Below the pieces are notes generated by a model, which saw nothing but the letters and a program-made list of their open reading frames with translations, made no database searches and was not told the origin of the DNA. Below, one piece after another: positions 44,181-53,363 of a stretch of 64,000 nt of DNA. This DNA comes from Paraburkholderia sprentiae WSM5005 (lineage in GTDB: Bacteria; Pseudomonadota; Gammaproteobacteria; Burkholderiales; Burkholderiaceae): assembly GCF_001865575.2 (NCBI RefSeq), contig NZ_CP017563.2:124001-188000 (forward strand), written 5' to 3'. A program made the translations under genes and the position numbers. Position 1 is the stretch's first letter, and every line of letters starts with the position of its first letter.

Positions 44181-46740
44181 CCCGCAGACGCCACCGCCGC
44201 CGCGAGCGCCGGACTCGTCCGCGGCCCGGGCCCCGCGCGGCTCGCGAGTTCCGATCGCGCTCGCGGTTCCCGGCGTCGTCTTCGTCATCATTGGCGTATT
44301 GCTCGCGATCGGTGGCATCCGGCTCGCGATGCTCGGCGGGTCGTGGTACTACCTGCTCGCGGGCATCGCGATCGCGGCGACCGGCGTTCTGCTGTGGCTG
44401 CGCCGGCGCGCCGCGCTGTTCGTGTTCGCGATCGTGCTGTTCGCCTCCACGATCTGGGCGGTGGTCGAAGCGCGCTTCGATTTCTGGCAACTGCTGCCGC
44501 GCCTGTGGGTGTGGGTCCTGCTCGCGATTTGGCTGCTGTTGCCGCCGGTGACGAACCGGCTTGCGCTCGGGCCGCCAGCCGTGCCCCGCGAAGGTGTGCT
44601 GCCGCTTGCGGGCGCGGTCGTGCTCGCGGTGCTGCTCGGCATCATCACGTCGTTCAATCATCCTTACGATCATCCGGGCGAGCTCGAAGTGACGTCGGCT
44701 GCGCCGGCGGACGCCCCGCTTGCCGGCGACGCCAACCGCAAGCCGGGCGACTGGACCGACTACGGCGGCTCGCCGCTCGGCCAGCGTTACTCGCCGCTCG
44801 CGCAGATCACGCCGGACAACGCGGGCCAGCTGAAGCTGGCATGGAGCATTGAGACCGGCGACAAGGCCGGCCCCGGCGACCCGACCGAAACCACCTACGA
44901 GGACACCCCGATCAAGGTCGACAACAAGGTGTTCGTATGCACGCCGCACAGCATCGTGATCGCGCTCGATCCGGCGAGCGGCCACGAACTGTGGCGTTAC
45001 GACCCGCACATTCAGAGTCCGATCGGCAGCTTCAAGCACTGGGAGCATATGACCTGCCGCGGCGTGTCGTATCACGACGACGCGCTATACCCGCCGCTGC
45101 CGGCCGCGGCCGCGGCGGCGAGCGACAGCGCGGCCGCCGCCGCGAGCCCAGCGAGCGCCGCGGCGGCCGCCGGCCAGGGCACGGTGCCGACGCCGGCGCC
45201 AGCCGCGCCGCAAGACCGGGCCGCGACCGCGAGCGAGTGCCCGCGCCGCATCTTTCTGCCGACCGCCGACGCGCGCCTGATCGCGCTGAACGCCGACACG
45301 GGCGCGGTCTGCCCGCACTTCGGCAACGGCGGCACGATCGACCTGCGCACGCACATCGGGCCGTTCACGCCGGGTGGCTACTACTCGACGTCGCCGCCGG
45401 CCGTCACGCGCGACCTCGTGATCATCAGCGGCCACGTCACGGATAACGAATCGACCAACGAGCCGTCCGGCGTCACGCGCGCGTTCGACGTGCACGATGG
45501 ACACCTCGTGTGGAACTGGGACGCCGGAAATCCGAATGCGACGCAGCCGATCGCACCGGGCCAGATCTACGTGCGCAATTCGATCAACATGTGGTCCGTG
45601 TTCGCGGTCGACGAAAAGCTCGGCATGGTCTATCTGCCGCTCGGCAACCAGACGCCCGACCAGTGGGGCGGCCTGCGCACGCCGCAGTCGGAGAAACTGG
45701 CCGCGGGCCTCGCCGCGCTCGATCTGGCCACCGGCCGGCTAGTGTGGAACTACCAGTTCACCCACCACGACCTGTGGGACATGGACGTCGGTGGCCAGCC
45801 GTCGCTCGTCGATCTGCAAACCGCGAGCGGCGTGCAGCCGGCGATCATCGCGTCGACCAAGCAGGGCAGCATCTACGTGTTGAACCGGCAGACCGGCAAG
45901 CCGATCATCCCGATCACCGAACGGCCGGTACCGGGTGGCGCGGCGCCGGGCGACCACACGTCGCCGACACAGCCGTACTCGGCGCTGAACTTCGCGCCGC
46001 CTGAGCTGCACGAGCATGACATGTGGGGCACCAATCCGTTCGATCAGCTGTGGTGCCGCATCAAGTTCAAGTCGCTGCGTTACGACGGCATGTTCACGCC
46101 GCCGTCCGAGCAGGGCTCGCTCGTGTACCCCGGCAACTTTGGCGTGTTCGATTGGGGCGGCGTTGCCGTCGATCCGGTGCGGCAGGCGCTGATCCTGAAT
46201 CCGAGCTATATGGCGTTCACGTCGAAGCTGGTGCCGCGCGCACAGATTCCGTCGAACAACGGCGAAAAGAAGGGCAGCGAAACGAGCGGTATCAAGCTCG
46301 CGCGCGGCACGCCGTTCGGCTTCGAGCTGAACGCGTTCCTGTCGCCGCTCGGCATTCCGTGTCAGGCGCCACCGTGGGGCTATGTGGCCGCCGTCGATCT
46401 GCGGCAAGGGCATATCGTGTGGGAACATAAGAACGGCACGATCCGCGATAGCGCGCCACTGCCGATTCCGTTGCCGCTCGGCGTGCCGAGCCTCGGCGGC
46501 ATGGTGACCACCGGCGGCGGCGTCGCGTTCCTGTCCGGCACACTGGACTACTACCTGCGCGCCTATGACGTGCGCACCGGCGCGCGACTGTGGCAAGCGC
46601 GGCTGCCGGCCGGCGGCCAGGCCACGCCGATGACCTATGCCGACAGCAACGGCAAGCAGTACGTGCTGGTGGTAGCAGGCGGACATGGCTCGCTCGGCAC
46701 GAAGCAGGGTGATTCCGTGGTCGCCTATACGTTGCCGTAG
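44173..46740 (+). CDS. gcd: Membrane-bound PQQ-dependent glucose-type dehydrogenase
   Basis: 855 residues. The start at 44173 overlaps the DUF2795 stop. About five N-terminal membrane helices (residues 25-165, such as IALAVPGVVFVIIGVLLAIG) anchor the protein in the inner membrane. The rest is an eight-bladed PQQ propeller in the periplasm: DWTDYGGSPLGQRYSPLAQI, NKVFVCTPHSIVIALDPASG, PAVTRDLVIISGHVTDN, YQFTHHDLWDMDVGGQPSLV, SIYVLNRQTGKPIIPITERP and a closing blade ending in KQGDSVVAYTLP. It oxidises glucose or a related polyol/quinate directly and passes electrons to ubiquinone. An alanine/serine-rich insert at about residues 305-345 is not part of the usual fold. Gluconate or quinate formation would connect to the sugar-acid genes elsewhere in the window. 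Confidence 0.92.
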   Translation: MNSPQTPPPPRAPDSSAARAPRGSRVPIALAVPGVVFVIIGVLLAIGGIRLAMLGGSWYYLLAGIAIAATGVLLWLRRRAALFVFAIVLFASTIWAVVEARFDFWQLLPRLWVWVLLAIWLLLPPVTNRLALGPPAVPREGVLPLAGAVVLAVLLGIITSFNHPYDHPGELEVTSAAPADAPLAGDANRKPGDWTDYGGSPLGQRYSPLAQITPDNAGQLKLAWSIETGDKAGPGDPTETTYEDTPIKVDNKVFVCTPHSIVIALDPASGHELWRYDPHIQSPIGSFKHWEHMTCRGVSYHDDALYPPLPAAAAAASDSAAAAASPASAAAAAGQGTVPTPAPAAPQDRAATASECPRRIFLPTADARLIALNADTGAVCPHFGNGGTIDLRTHIGPFTPGGYYSTSPPAVTRDLVIISGHVTDNESTNEPSGVTRAFDVHDGHLVWNWDAGNPNATQPIAPGQIYVRNSINMWSVFAVDEKLGMVYLPLGNQTPDQWGGLRTPQSEKLAAGLAALDLATGRLVWNYQFTHHDLWDMDVGGQPSLVDLQTASGVQPAIIASTKQGSIYVLNRQTGKPIIPITERPVPGGAAPGDHTSPTQPYSALNFAPPELHEHDMWGTNPFDQLWCRIKFKSLRYDGMFTPPSEQGSLVYPGNFGVFDWGGVAVDPVRQALILNPSYMAFTSKLVPRAQIPSNNGEKKGSETSGIKLARGTPFGFELNAFLSPLGIPCQAPPWGYVAAVDLRQGHIVWEHKNGTIRDSAPLPIPLPLGVPSLGGMVTTGGGVAFLSGTLDYYLRAYDVRTGARLWQARLPAGGQATPMTYADSNGKQYVLVVAGGHGSLGTKQGDSVVAYTLP

Positions 46741-46781
46741 TGCTGCCGATGCAGCGGCGCTGCAATCGCGCGCGGCCACGC

Positions 46782-46889
46782 TCAATGCGTGAGCGCGCGC
46801 AGCACAAGCTTCAGCACGCCGGCCACAGCCGCCACCGCGACGACGCCGGCGAGCCACAGGCCGGCGAACCACGCGAGGCGGCGCCACAT
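46782..46889 (-). CDS. DUF2474 small protein of the quinol oxidase operon
   Basis: Only 35 residues, beginning MWRRLAWFAGLWLAGVVAVA and ending LKLVLRALTH. One membrane helix with basic ends fits the DUF2474 family, whose genes follow the subunit II gene of cyanide-insensitive (Cio-type) cytochrome bd oxidases. The ATG at 46889 is one base after the TGA of the CioB-type gene. It probably stabilises the oxidase, like CydX in the E. coli enzyme. Its small size makes it easy to miss. Confidence 0.82.
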   Translation of the reverse strand: MWRRLAWFAGLWLAGVVAVAAVAGVLKLVLRALTH

Positions 46890-46890
46890 G

Positions 46891-47907
46891 TCAGTGATAC
46901 CCCTCGCCCGCGCGCATCTTTCCTTTGAACACCGAATACGCGTACACGGTATAGCCGAGAATCATCGGCACCGTGATCGCGGCGCCGACCAGCAGGAACG
47001 CGAGGCTTGAATGCGGCGCGGCCGCCGCGCGAAACGAGATCGAAGGTGGCACCAGGTTCGGGTAGAGACTGATCAGCAGGCCCGCGTAGCACAGCACGAA
47101 GATGCCGTATGAAAACAGCAGCGGCAGCAGGTGACGACGCGCGGACAGGCTGCGGAAAAAGCCGATCGCCAGCAGCACGACCAGCACCGGCACCCACGCG
47201 GTGAACAGCAGGTCGGGCCACCGGAACCAGCGTGCGGACAACGCGTTTTGCAGCATGGGCGTCCATAGCGTCACCACCACGATCAGTGCGAGCACAGTGA
47301 CGGCCATCGTGCGCGCATGGCGCCGGCAGCGCTCGTGCAACTCGCCTTCGGTGCGCCAGACCAGCCAGCACGAGCCGAGCAGGGTGTAACCGGCCATCAC
47401 CGCGAGGCCGCACAGAATCGTGAAGCCGGTCAGCCAGTCCCACCAGCCGCCCACATACGAATATCCGGCGACCGCGATGCCTTGCAGCAGCCCGCCGAGC
47501 ACCAGGCCCTGGCACAGCGCGGCGAGCGCCGAACCGCCGAAGAACGCGGCGTCCCACCATGCGCGACCTTTGCCGATCGCGCGAAAACGGAATTCGAACG
47601 CGACGCCGCGAAACACCAGCGCGAGCAGCATCGCGATGATGGGCGGATAGAGCGCCGACAGAATCACCCCGTAAGCAAGCGGGAAAACCGCGAACAGCCC
47701 GCCGCCGCCGAGCACCAGCCACGTCTCGTTGCCGTCCCACACCGGCGCGATCGAGTTGACCATCACGTCGCGATCGACGCGTCGATGCTCGACCGCGAAC
47801 AGGATGCCGACGCCGAGATCGAAGCCGTCGAGCAGCACGTAGGCGAGCACCGCGAACGCGAGGATCGCGGCCCATACCAAAGCGAGATCAAACGTGGCCG
47901 TCGTCAT
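46891..47907 (-). CDS. cioB: Cytochrome bd-type quinol oxidase subunit II
   Basis: 338 residues with nine or so helices and the subunit II segments LDGFDLGVGILF, SIAPVWDGNETWLVLGGGGL and FAVFPLAYGVILSALYPPII. Together with subunit I it reduces oxygen to water using ubiquinol. The ATG at 47907 follows GAGGAG. It overlaps the subunit I gene by 20 bases, so the two are translationally coupled. The symbol is by family and operon context (Cio type, DUF2474 partner); cydB would be the general name. Confidence 0.92.
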   Translation of the reverse strand: MTTATFDLALVWAAILAFAVLAYVLLDGFDLGVGILFAVEHRRVDRDVMVNSIAPVWDGNETWLVLGGGGLFAVFPLAYGVILSALYPPIIAMLLALVFRGVAFEFRFRAIGKGRAWWDAAFFGGSALAALCQGLVLGGLLQGIAVAGYSYVGGWWDWLTGFTILCGLAVMAGYTLLGSCWLVWRTEGELHERCRRHARTMAVTVLALIVVVTLWTPMLQNALSARWFRWPDLLFTAWVPVLVVLLAIGFFRSLSARRHLLPLLFSYGIFVLCYAGLLISLYPNLVPPSISFRAAAAPHSSLAFLLVGAAITVPMILGYTVYAYSVFKGKMRAGEGYH

Positions 47908-49324
47908 GCGTGGGACTCCTCGGAGTTGATGAGCCGGCCGTCGCCTGGGCAGGCCCCGGCGTGATGCCGGCGCTGCGATGCGGCTTGTCCTTCGCGGGTC
48001 CCGGCGTGTCCAGCGTCGGGGTCGCCGCCATCAGCCTGAACAGAAAGACCACGGCCGCGCCGAATACGATCGCGTACACCACGCCGAAGCTCGCGAGCGA
48101 AACCGCGACGCCGGGCGCGGCGATCGGCGATACGCTGTCGGCGGTGCGCAGCAGACCATAAACGGTATACGGCTGGCGGCCGACCTCGGTCACGGTCCAG
48201 CCGCACAGCAATGCGATCAGACCGGCCGGCCCCATCGCGACCATGATGTGGTGCATCCAGCGCGCTTCGTACAGGGTCCTTCTCGCGCGCAACACGAGAC
48301 TGCCCAGTCCGAGCAGCGCCATCAGAATGCCGAACCCGACCATCACGCGAAACGCCCAGAACAGGACCGGCGAGAACGGACGTTCGGACGGCGGGAACGA
48401 TTTCAGGCCGGCGATCGAGCCGTCCCAGGTATGCGTCAGAATCAGCGCGCCAAGATGCGGCACCTCGATCGCGTAATCGGTCGTCTCGGTGCGCATGTTC
48501 GGTAATCCAAACAGAATCAACGGCTGGCCGGGACGCGCGACCCAGTCGCCTTCGAGCGCGGCGATCTTCGCCGGCTGGTGCTTGAGCGTGTTGATGCCGT
48601 GCTGGTCGCCGACCACCATCTGGATCGGCGCGACGATGCAGGCCATCCATAGCGCCATCGACACCATCAGGCGCGCGCACACGTTGCGCGAATCGCGTAG
48701 CAGATGCCACGCGCCCACCGCGCCCACCAGGAACGCGACGCTCAAATAGGCAGCCAGCACCATGTGCACGAGCCGGTAAGGAAACGACGGATTGAAGATG
48801 ATGCGCACCCAGTCGGCCGGAAAGAAGCGTCCGTCGACGATCGTATAGCCCTGCGGCGTCTGCATCCATGAATTGACGGCGAGGATCCAGAACGCGCTCA
48901 GCAGCGTGCCCAGCGCGACCAGCAGTGTGGCGAGAAAGTGCAGGCGCGGGCCCACACGTTTCATGCCGAACAGCATCACGCCGAGAAAGCCCGATTCGAG
49001 AAAGAAAGCCGTCAAGACCTCGTAGCCCATCAGCGGCCCGACGACCGGACCCGCGCGAAACGCGAAGCCCGCCCAGTTGGTGCCGAATTGATAGGACATC
49101 ACGAGCCCCGACACGACGCCGATGCCGAACACGACCGCGAAGATCGTCAGCCAGTAGCGGTAGACGGCGAGATACACCGGCTTGCGGGTGACGAGCCATG
49201 CGCCCTCGAGCACCGCCAGGTAGCTCGCGAGACCGATCGACATCGCGGGAAAGATGATGTGGAAAGCAATCGTGAAGCCGAATTGCGTTCGGGCGAGGGT
49301 CACGGCATCGATGGGAACGGACAT
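47888..49324 (-). CDS. cioA: Cytochrome bd-type quinol oxidase subunit I
   Basis: 478 residues, with the heme-ligand and quinol-site segments of CydA/CioA: MSVPIDAVTLARTQFGFTIA, then FHIIFPAMS, a GYEVLTAFFLESGFLGVMLF segment, and the WTVTEVGRQPYTVYGLLRT motif. The periplasmic Q-loop appears short, as in the cyanide-insensitive group. GAGGAG precedes the ATG at 49324. It is the first gene of the three-gene oxidase operon. Such oxidases work at low oxygen or when heme-copper oxidases are inhibited. Confidence 0.93.
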   Translation of the reverse strand: MSVPIDAVTLARTQFGFTIAFHIIFPAMSIGLASYLAVLEGAWLVTRKPVYLAVYRYWLTIFAVVFGIGVVSGLVMSYQFGTNWAGFAFRAGPVVGPLMGYEVLTAFFLESGFLGVMLFGMKRVGPRLHFLATLLVALGTLLSAFWILAVNSWMQTPQGYTIVDGRFFPADWVRIIFNPSFPYRLVHMVLAAYLSVAFLVGAVGAWHLLRDSRNVCARLMVSMALWMACIVAPIQMVVGDQHGINTLKHQPAKIAALEGDWVARPGQPLILFGLPNMRTETTDYAIEVPHLGALILTHTWDGSIAGLKSFPPSERPFSPVLFWAFRVMVGFGILMALLGLGSLVLRARRTLYEARWMHHIMVAMGPAGLIALLCGWTVTEVGRQPYTVYGLLRTADSVSPIAAPGVAVSLASFGVVYAIVFGAAVVFLFRLMAATPTLDTPGPAKDKPHRSAGITPGPAQATAGSSTPRSPTHDDGHV

Positions 49325-49663
49325 CAGGGCTCCTCGTGGTGCACGACGACAGGCTCGCGGCGTCGGGCTGTCAAAAATTCAACGACGTGCGCAGCGATTA
49401 CAGCGGCGCGATGCGGGCGTTTGCACGCGTTTCGGGCATGTCCCGCGCACCCAATTCGCTCCGCCCGCCGCCGCTACGACACGGCGCGCAGCAAACCACA
49501 TACCGCCGGGCGCGTTGCCGGCACGGTATAGCGCTTGCTCGGCCGAGGCATGATCGATCAAAGGATACCCCGAGCGAACGGTCGTGTCCGATGCTGGAGG
49601 CTCTCTGTCGGCACCTTGTAGCAAAACGAGGCCTGAACCAAGGCCGAAACGAAGGACAGCACA
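49325..49663. promoter_or_regulatory. Divergent intergenic region with a dispersed-repeat copy
   Basis: 339 bases between the oxidase operon and the HAD-ATPase gene. The word GCGCAGCAAACCACATACCG near 49486 matches, apart from single mismatches, a segment near 60768 upstream of the molybdopterin oxidoreductase gene. Promoters for both flanking genes should lie here, but boxes are not clear. Confidence 0.4.
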
Positions 49664-51508
49664 ATGCGATTTTTTGCGCTCGCGACCGACTACGACAATA
49701 CGCTCGCCAGCGACGGCCGGGTCGCCGAATCGACATGGGCCGCGCTCGAACGCCTGCGCGCGTCGGGCCGTCACGTCATTCTCGTCAGCGGACGCGAACT
49801 CGACGACCTGCTCGCGATCTGCCCGCGCATCGAGCTGTTTTCGCGCGTGGTCGCGGAAAACGGCGGCGTGCTGTATTGCCCGGCCGATGGTGGCCGCCGT
49901 CTGCTTGCGCCCGCGCCGCCCGATAGTTTCGTCGCGGAGTTGCGGCGCCGCGCGCCCGGCGCGTTCAGTGTCAGCCAGACGTTGATCGCGACGATGAAGC
50001 CTCATGAGCATGTCGCGCTCGATGTGATTCGCGACCTCGGACTGGAATTGCAGATCGTCTTCAACGGCGATGCGGTCATGATCGTAGCGCCTGGCGTATC
50101 GAAGGCGAGCGGTCTGAGCGCGGCGCTCGCTGATCTCGACCTGTCGCCGCTGAACGTGGTGGGGATCGGCGATGCGGAAAACGACCATGCGCTGCTCGCC
50201 GCGTGCGGCCTCGCGGCGGCTGTCGAGAACGCGCTGCCGGCGCTGAAGGAGCACGCCGATCTCGTGACGCACGGCGTCGCGGGCGCGGGCGTCGCCGAGC
50301 TGATCGACGCGCTCGTTGCCGACGATCTGCGTGGCATCGCCGACGCGTCGCCGCGTAATCGCATCGTGCTGGGGACCCCTCGGGACGCGCCGGACGGTGA
50401 GCCGCTGTCGTTGCCCGTGTACGGCAGCGTCGTGCTGCTCGTCGGCGAATCGGGCTGCGGCAAGTCGACCGCGACGGCGGGTTTACTCGAACGGCTCGCG
50501 GGCGCGGGTTGCCAGATGTGCATCGTCGATCCTGAAGGCGACTACGGCAATGACGATGCGACGGTCGTGCTCGGCGACGCGAGCAACGCACCGTCGATCG
50601 AAGAGGCCGTGCAATTGCTGTGCCGTCCGGCGCGGTCGGCGGTCGCGGTCAATCTGCTGCGCGTGCCGCCGCCGGATCGACCGATGTTCTGCGCGAATCT
50701 GCTGTTGCAGACGCAGCATTTGCGCACGCGCACCGGACGGCCGCAGTGGCTCGTGTTCGAAGAGGCGCATCACCTGTTTCCCGCGGAATGGGCCGGTGCG
50801 AACCAGGCGATTCCGGATGCGCTCGAAACCGCGCTCGCGGTCACCGTATCGCCCGAGCAGTTATCGCCGGTGTTGCTGCGACAGGTCAGCATGGTGCTCG
50901 CGATGGGAGACGACGCGCACGCGGCCTTGCAGCGCTTCGCTGCGGCAAGCGGGTGCGAGCCGCCGACATCGAGCGGTGATGGGGCGCATTCTTCAACGGA
51001 CGGCACCGCGCGACTGGCCAAAGGCGACGCGCTGTTATGGCGCGTCGGCGACGCCGCGCCGCCGCAACTCGTGCGGCTCGAACCGGGCCGCAAGGAAAAG
51101 CGCCGGCATCGTCGCAAGTACGCGGAAGGGCTGCTGATTCCCGAGCGCAGCTTTTATTTTCGCGGCCAGCACAACGCGTTGAACCTGCGCGCGCATAACC
51201 TCGTGCTGTTCGTCGAAATCGCCGAAGGTGTCGATGCGGCGACGTGGCAGTTTCATCGCCAGCGTGGCGACTATTCGCGCTGGTTCGAGCAGCAGATCGG
51301 CGACGCGGACCTTGCCGAGGAAGCACGCGGCATCGAGCAGGACAGCGCGCTCGATGCCGCGCAAAGCCTCGCGCGCATCCGCGCTGCGATCCACGCGCGC
51401 TACACGCAGCCTGAGAATCCGTCGCTGCCCGCGGTGTTGACCGGCTCGCCGTCAGGTCGAGACGAACCCCCGGACCCGCATCGGTCCGCGTTCGGTTCCC
51501 AGCAATGA
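49664..51508 (+). CDS. HAD-IIB phosphatase fused to a P-loop ATPase
   Basis: 614 residues. Residues 1-225 are a Cof/SPP-type HAD hydrolase with ATDYDNTLASDG (Asp9/Asp11), VSGREL, Lys in GVSKASGL, and GIGDAENDHALL (Asp170, Asp174). Residues 250-460 are a P-loop domain: Walker A VGESGCGKST (Lys267), a Walker B-like QWLVFEEAHHLFP and a sensor-like VLLRQVSMVLAMGDD, resembling HerA/VirD4-like DUF87 ATPases. The last 120 or so residues (HRRKYAEGLLIPERSFYFRG, then QHNALNLRAHNLVLFVEIAE) form a further conserved module. AAGGAC precedes the ATG. Substrate is unknown; sugar phosphates are typical for HAD-IIB. No pathway neighbours clarify its role. Confidence 0.85.
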   Translation: MRFFALATDYDNTLASDGRVAESTWAALERLRASGRHVILVSGRELDDLLAICPRIELFSRVVAENGGVLYCPADGGRRLLAPAPPDSFVAELRRRAPGAFSVSQTLIATMKPHEHVALDVIRDLGLELQIVFNGDAVMIVAPGVSKASGLSAALADLDLSPLNVVGIGDAENDHALLAACGLAAAVENALPALKEHADLVTHGVAGAGVAELIDALVADDLRGIADASPRNRIVLGTPRDAPDGEPLSLPVYGSVVLLVGESGCGKSTATAGLLERLAGAGCQMCIVDPEGDYGNDDATVVLGDASNAPSIEEAVQLLCRPARSAVAVNLLRVPPPDRPMFCANLLLQTQHLRTRTGRPQWLVFEEAHHLFPAEWAGANQAIPDALETALAVTVSPEQLSPVLLRQVSMVLAMGDDAHAALQRFAAASGCEPPTSSGDGAHSSTDGTARLAKGDALLWRVGDAAPPQLVRLEPGRKEKRRHRRKYAEGLLIPERSFYFRGQHNALNLRAHNLVLFVEIAEGVDAATWQFHRQRGDYSRWFEQQIGDADLAEEARGIEQDSALDAAQSLARIRAAIHARYTQPENPSLPAVLTGSPSGRDEPPDPHRSAFGSQQ

Positions 51509-51607
51509 GGCGTGGATTGCACCGTGACGTGCGCAGTCCGCGCTAGGCACATGCGATGCGCGGATGCCGATAAAACGGGCCGGTGTACCGGACGGAAGGA
51601 GCCGATC

Positions 51608-51895
51608 ATGCGCGTGCAGGCGATACAAATAGCCGACTTCCTCGTAAGCTGGACCGTCACCAGGGATTCGGAAGGCGCTTTCCAGTGGGTCGTGCTCGTG
51701 ACGGAGCGTGGCGGCGAGCATCGCACGGTCTTCGAGCGACGCGGGACTTGCGGCCACGTGTCGTGGGGCGACGCGCTCGACATCGCGGCTGAGAACGCGC
51801 GCGGCGTCGCGGCGGCGCTCGTCGAGTCGGGCGAGCCGGACGAGACGAAACCGGGGCGTGAGCAGACGCCGGCGGCGCCGCGCGTCAATCATTGA
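51608..51895 (+). CDS. Small hypothetical protein
   Basis: 95 residues from the ATG at 51608, with AAGGAG six bases before it. The N-terminal 60 residues look like a compact beta-rich domain (FLVSWTVTRDSEGAFQWVVL, ERRGTCGHVSWGDALDIAAE). The tail is rich in Pro, Glu and Ala and probably disordered. No family was recognised. It lies between the HAD-ATPase gene and the T6SS cassette. Confidence 0.6.
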   Translation: MRVQAIQIADFLVSWTVTRDSEGAFQWVVLVTERGGEHRTVFERRGTCGHVSWGDALDIAAENARGVAAALVESGEPDETKPGREQTPAAPRVNH

Positions 51896-52164
51896 TGCCC
51901 GGTCGCGGGCAGCGGCTTGTACCTCGCATCGGGTAACGATTCCGTCGGAGCGTTGCGCGCTTGCTCCGCATTCACTCGGTGCGGTTCGCCTGGATGAGTT
52001 CTCCATTGTCGAAAAAATATGAAACTTATGGATAACTTAATCATCGCGCATGGCCTTGACCTGATTTCACATTTTCCGTAGGCGAAATGTGATGGAATTG
52101 GCCAATGATCTACTTTTCCATCCGACTTACCGGGCGCGTCGTTGATCGACAAGCAGGAGCATAA

Positions 52165-52746
52165 ATGGCAGACCTCTACTATGCCGCGGTCGAAGACGAC
52201 CCGTTGACAAGCGGCAACGGCAGCCGCGTATTCGCATACAAACAGGCAGGCACGATCCAGGGCGAGGACGGCAAGCGCCGCCGCTTGGCTTTTATCGGCG
52301 ATGAAGCGTACTGTCCGAAGTGCGACAGTACCGGTCTCATCACTTATGGCTCTGGTCTTGGAGACCAGCACCGCCTGCTTGATCGTGTGAACGGTGGCAG
52401 ACGTCAGGCTGTTGGCGGGGATATCGTTCTCTGCAAATGCGCAGATCATCCCCGCATCGTAGCGATATACGGGCGCATATGGAAAATTGCGGACCGGAGC
52501 GGCGAAACCAGCGTGCCCATCGCCACAGCACCGGTGCAAAACCTCATCTTTGACGAACAGGTACGCGCCGTCGCGGCTCGCGCCTCGCTTGCCGGTTATC
52601 CGTACTACATCGAAACTGAATCTGGGGATGTATACAGCGGGCGCATTGATTCGCACGGCTTTCTTCCTCGCATCACTACAGACGGAGCGGAACACTACGT
52701 CATCTATTGGGGCGATGAAGCCCTTGCACGTAAGGACTGGAATTAA
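52165..52746 (+). CDS. PAAR-domain protein of the type VI secretion system
   Basis: 193 residues. The N-terminal 110 residues contain a PAAR-like repeat: a YCPKCDSTGLITYG knuckle with CxxC, RQAVGGDIVLCKCADHPRIV and adjoining glycine turns. PAAR proteins cap the VgrG spike and carry or recruit effectors. The C-terminal 80 residues (LIFDEQVRAVAARASLAGYP, YYIETESGDVYSGRIDSHGF) are a compact extension of unknown role. CAGGAGC precedes the ATG. The last base of its stop is shared with the first base of the amidase gene, so the pair is tightly coupled. The region is less GC-rich than its surroundings. Confidence 0.83.
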   Translation: MADLYYAAVEDDPLTSGNGSRVFAYKQAGTIQGEDGKRRRLAFIGDEAYCPKCDSTGLITYGSGLGDQHRLLDRVNGGRRQAVGGDIVLCKCADHPRIVAIYGRIWKIADRSGETSVPIATAPVQNLIFDEQVRAVAARASLAGYPYYIETESGDVYSGRIDSHGFLPRITTDGAEHYVIYWGDEALARKDWN

Positions 52747-53363
52747 TGCCGAACAAGAAAACGCAGGTTCAAACGAACAGCACGCAAGGATCGATAAAGG
52801 AAGTGCCGCTAAAGGCCGCCACGTTTCAGGAACTTTGGGATAACTACCCGCCAGGTGATCCCTATGACGATCCCGCATATACAGATCAATGTGCCATCCG
52901 TATGAGCGTCGCGCTTCACCGCGTGGGAATAGAAATGAAGTCGTTTTCCTCTAAGCTAGTACACCCGCTGTCGGGACAGGCCACCATCGGTCGAATTATT
53001 CTTGGTGGTAAGGCGACCGCAACGCGGGCGGATGAGTTAGGGGAATGGTTGAAGTTGCAGCCCTTCGGCGGTTTGCCGAAGGCCGAAGATATTACTGGAC
53101 AAGACTGGGTGTCGAAGGTCAAGGGGCGAACCGGTATTATCCAGTTTTCGCGCTACTGGACGCGGGACGGAGAAAGCACCGCCAATGCTAGCGGCGGTCA
53201 CATTGATCTATGGAACGGCTCGCGCTTAACGATCAGCGGACCTGTTGACTCGATCGCAACGATCGGTCGAATGTTCGGAATGAATTCGCTTTTCGCGGGA
53301 TACCCGTTTGGCTTCTCTGACTTACGCAATTCGAAGCAGATACTGTTTTGGGAGATCAAGTGA
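52746..53363 (+). CDS. Tae4-type T6SS amidase effector
   Basis: 205 residues. The catalytic cysteine lies in DQCAIRMSVALHRVG (Cys49) and the histidine in ASGGHIDLWNGSRLT (His152, with Asp154), as in Tae4 peptidoglycan amidases of the NlpC/P60-like fold. These cut the peptide crosslinks of a rival cell wall after T6SS delivery to the periplasm. A FQELWDNYPPGDPY segment near residue 28 is also usual in Tae4. No signal peptide is present, as expected for a T6SS cargo. The gene starts at the stop of the PAAR gene, and its own stop overlaps the next gene by four bases. Confidence 0.88.
   Translation: MPNKKTQVQTNSTQGSIKEVPLKAATFQELWDNYPPGDPYDDPAYTDQCAIRMSVALHRVGIEMKSFSSKLVHPLSGQATIGRIILGGKATATRADELGEWLKLQPFGGLPKAEDITGQDWVSKVKGRTGIIQFSRYWTRDGESTANASGGHIDLWNGSRLTISGPVDSIATIGRMFGMNSLFAGYPFGFSDLRNSKQILFWEIK

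Noticed and set aside
49521..49550. Sigma-54 promoter before the HAD-ATPase gene
   Set aside because: GGCAC and TTGC words are present but separated by ten bases, where five are required.
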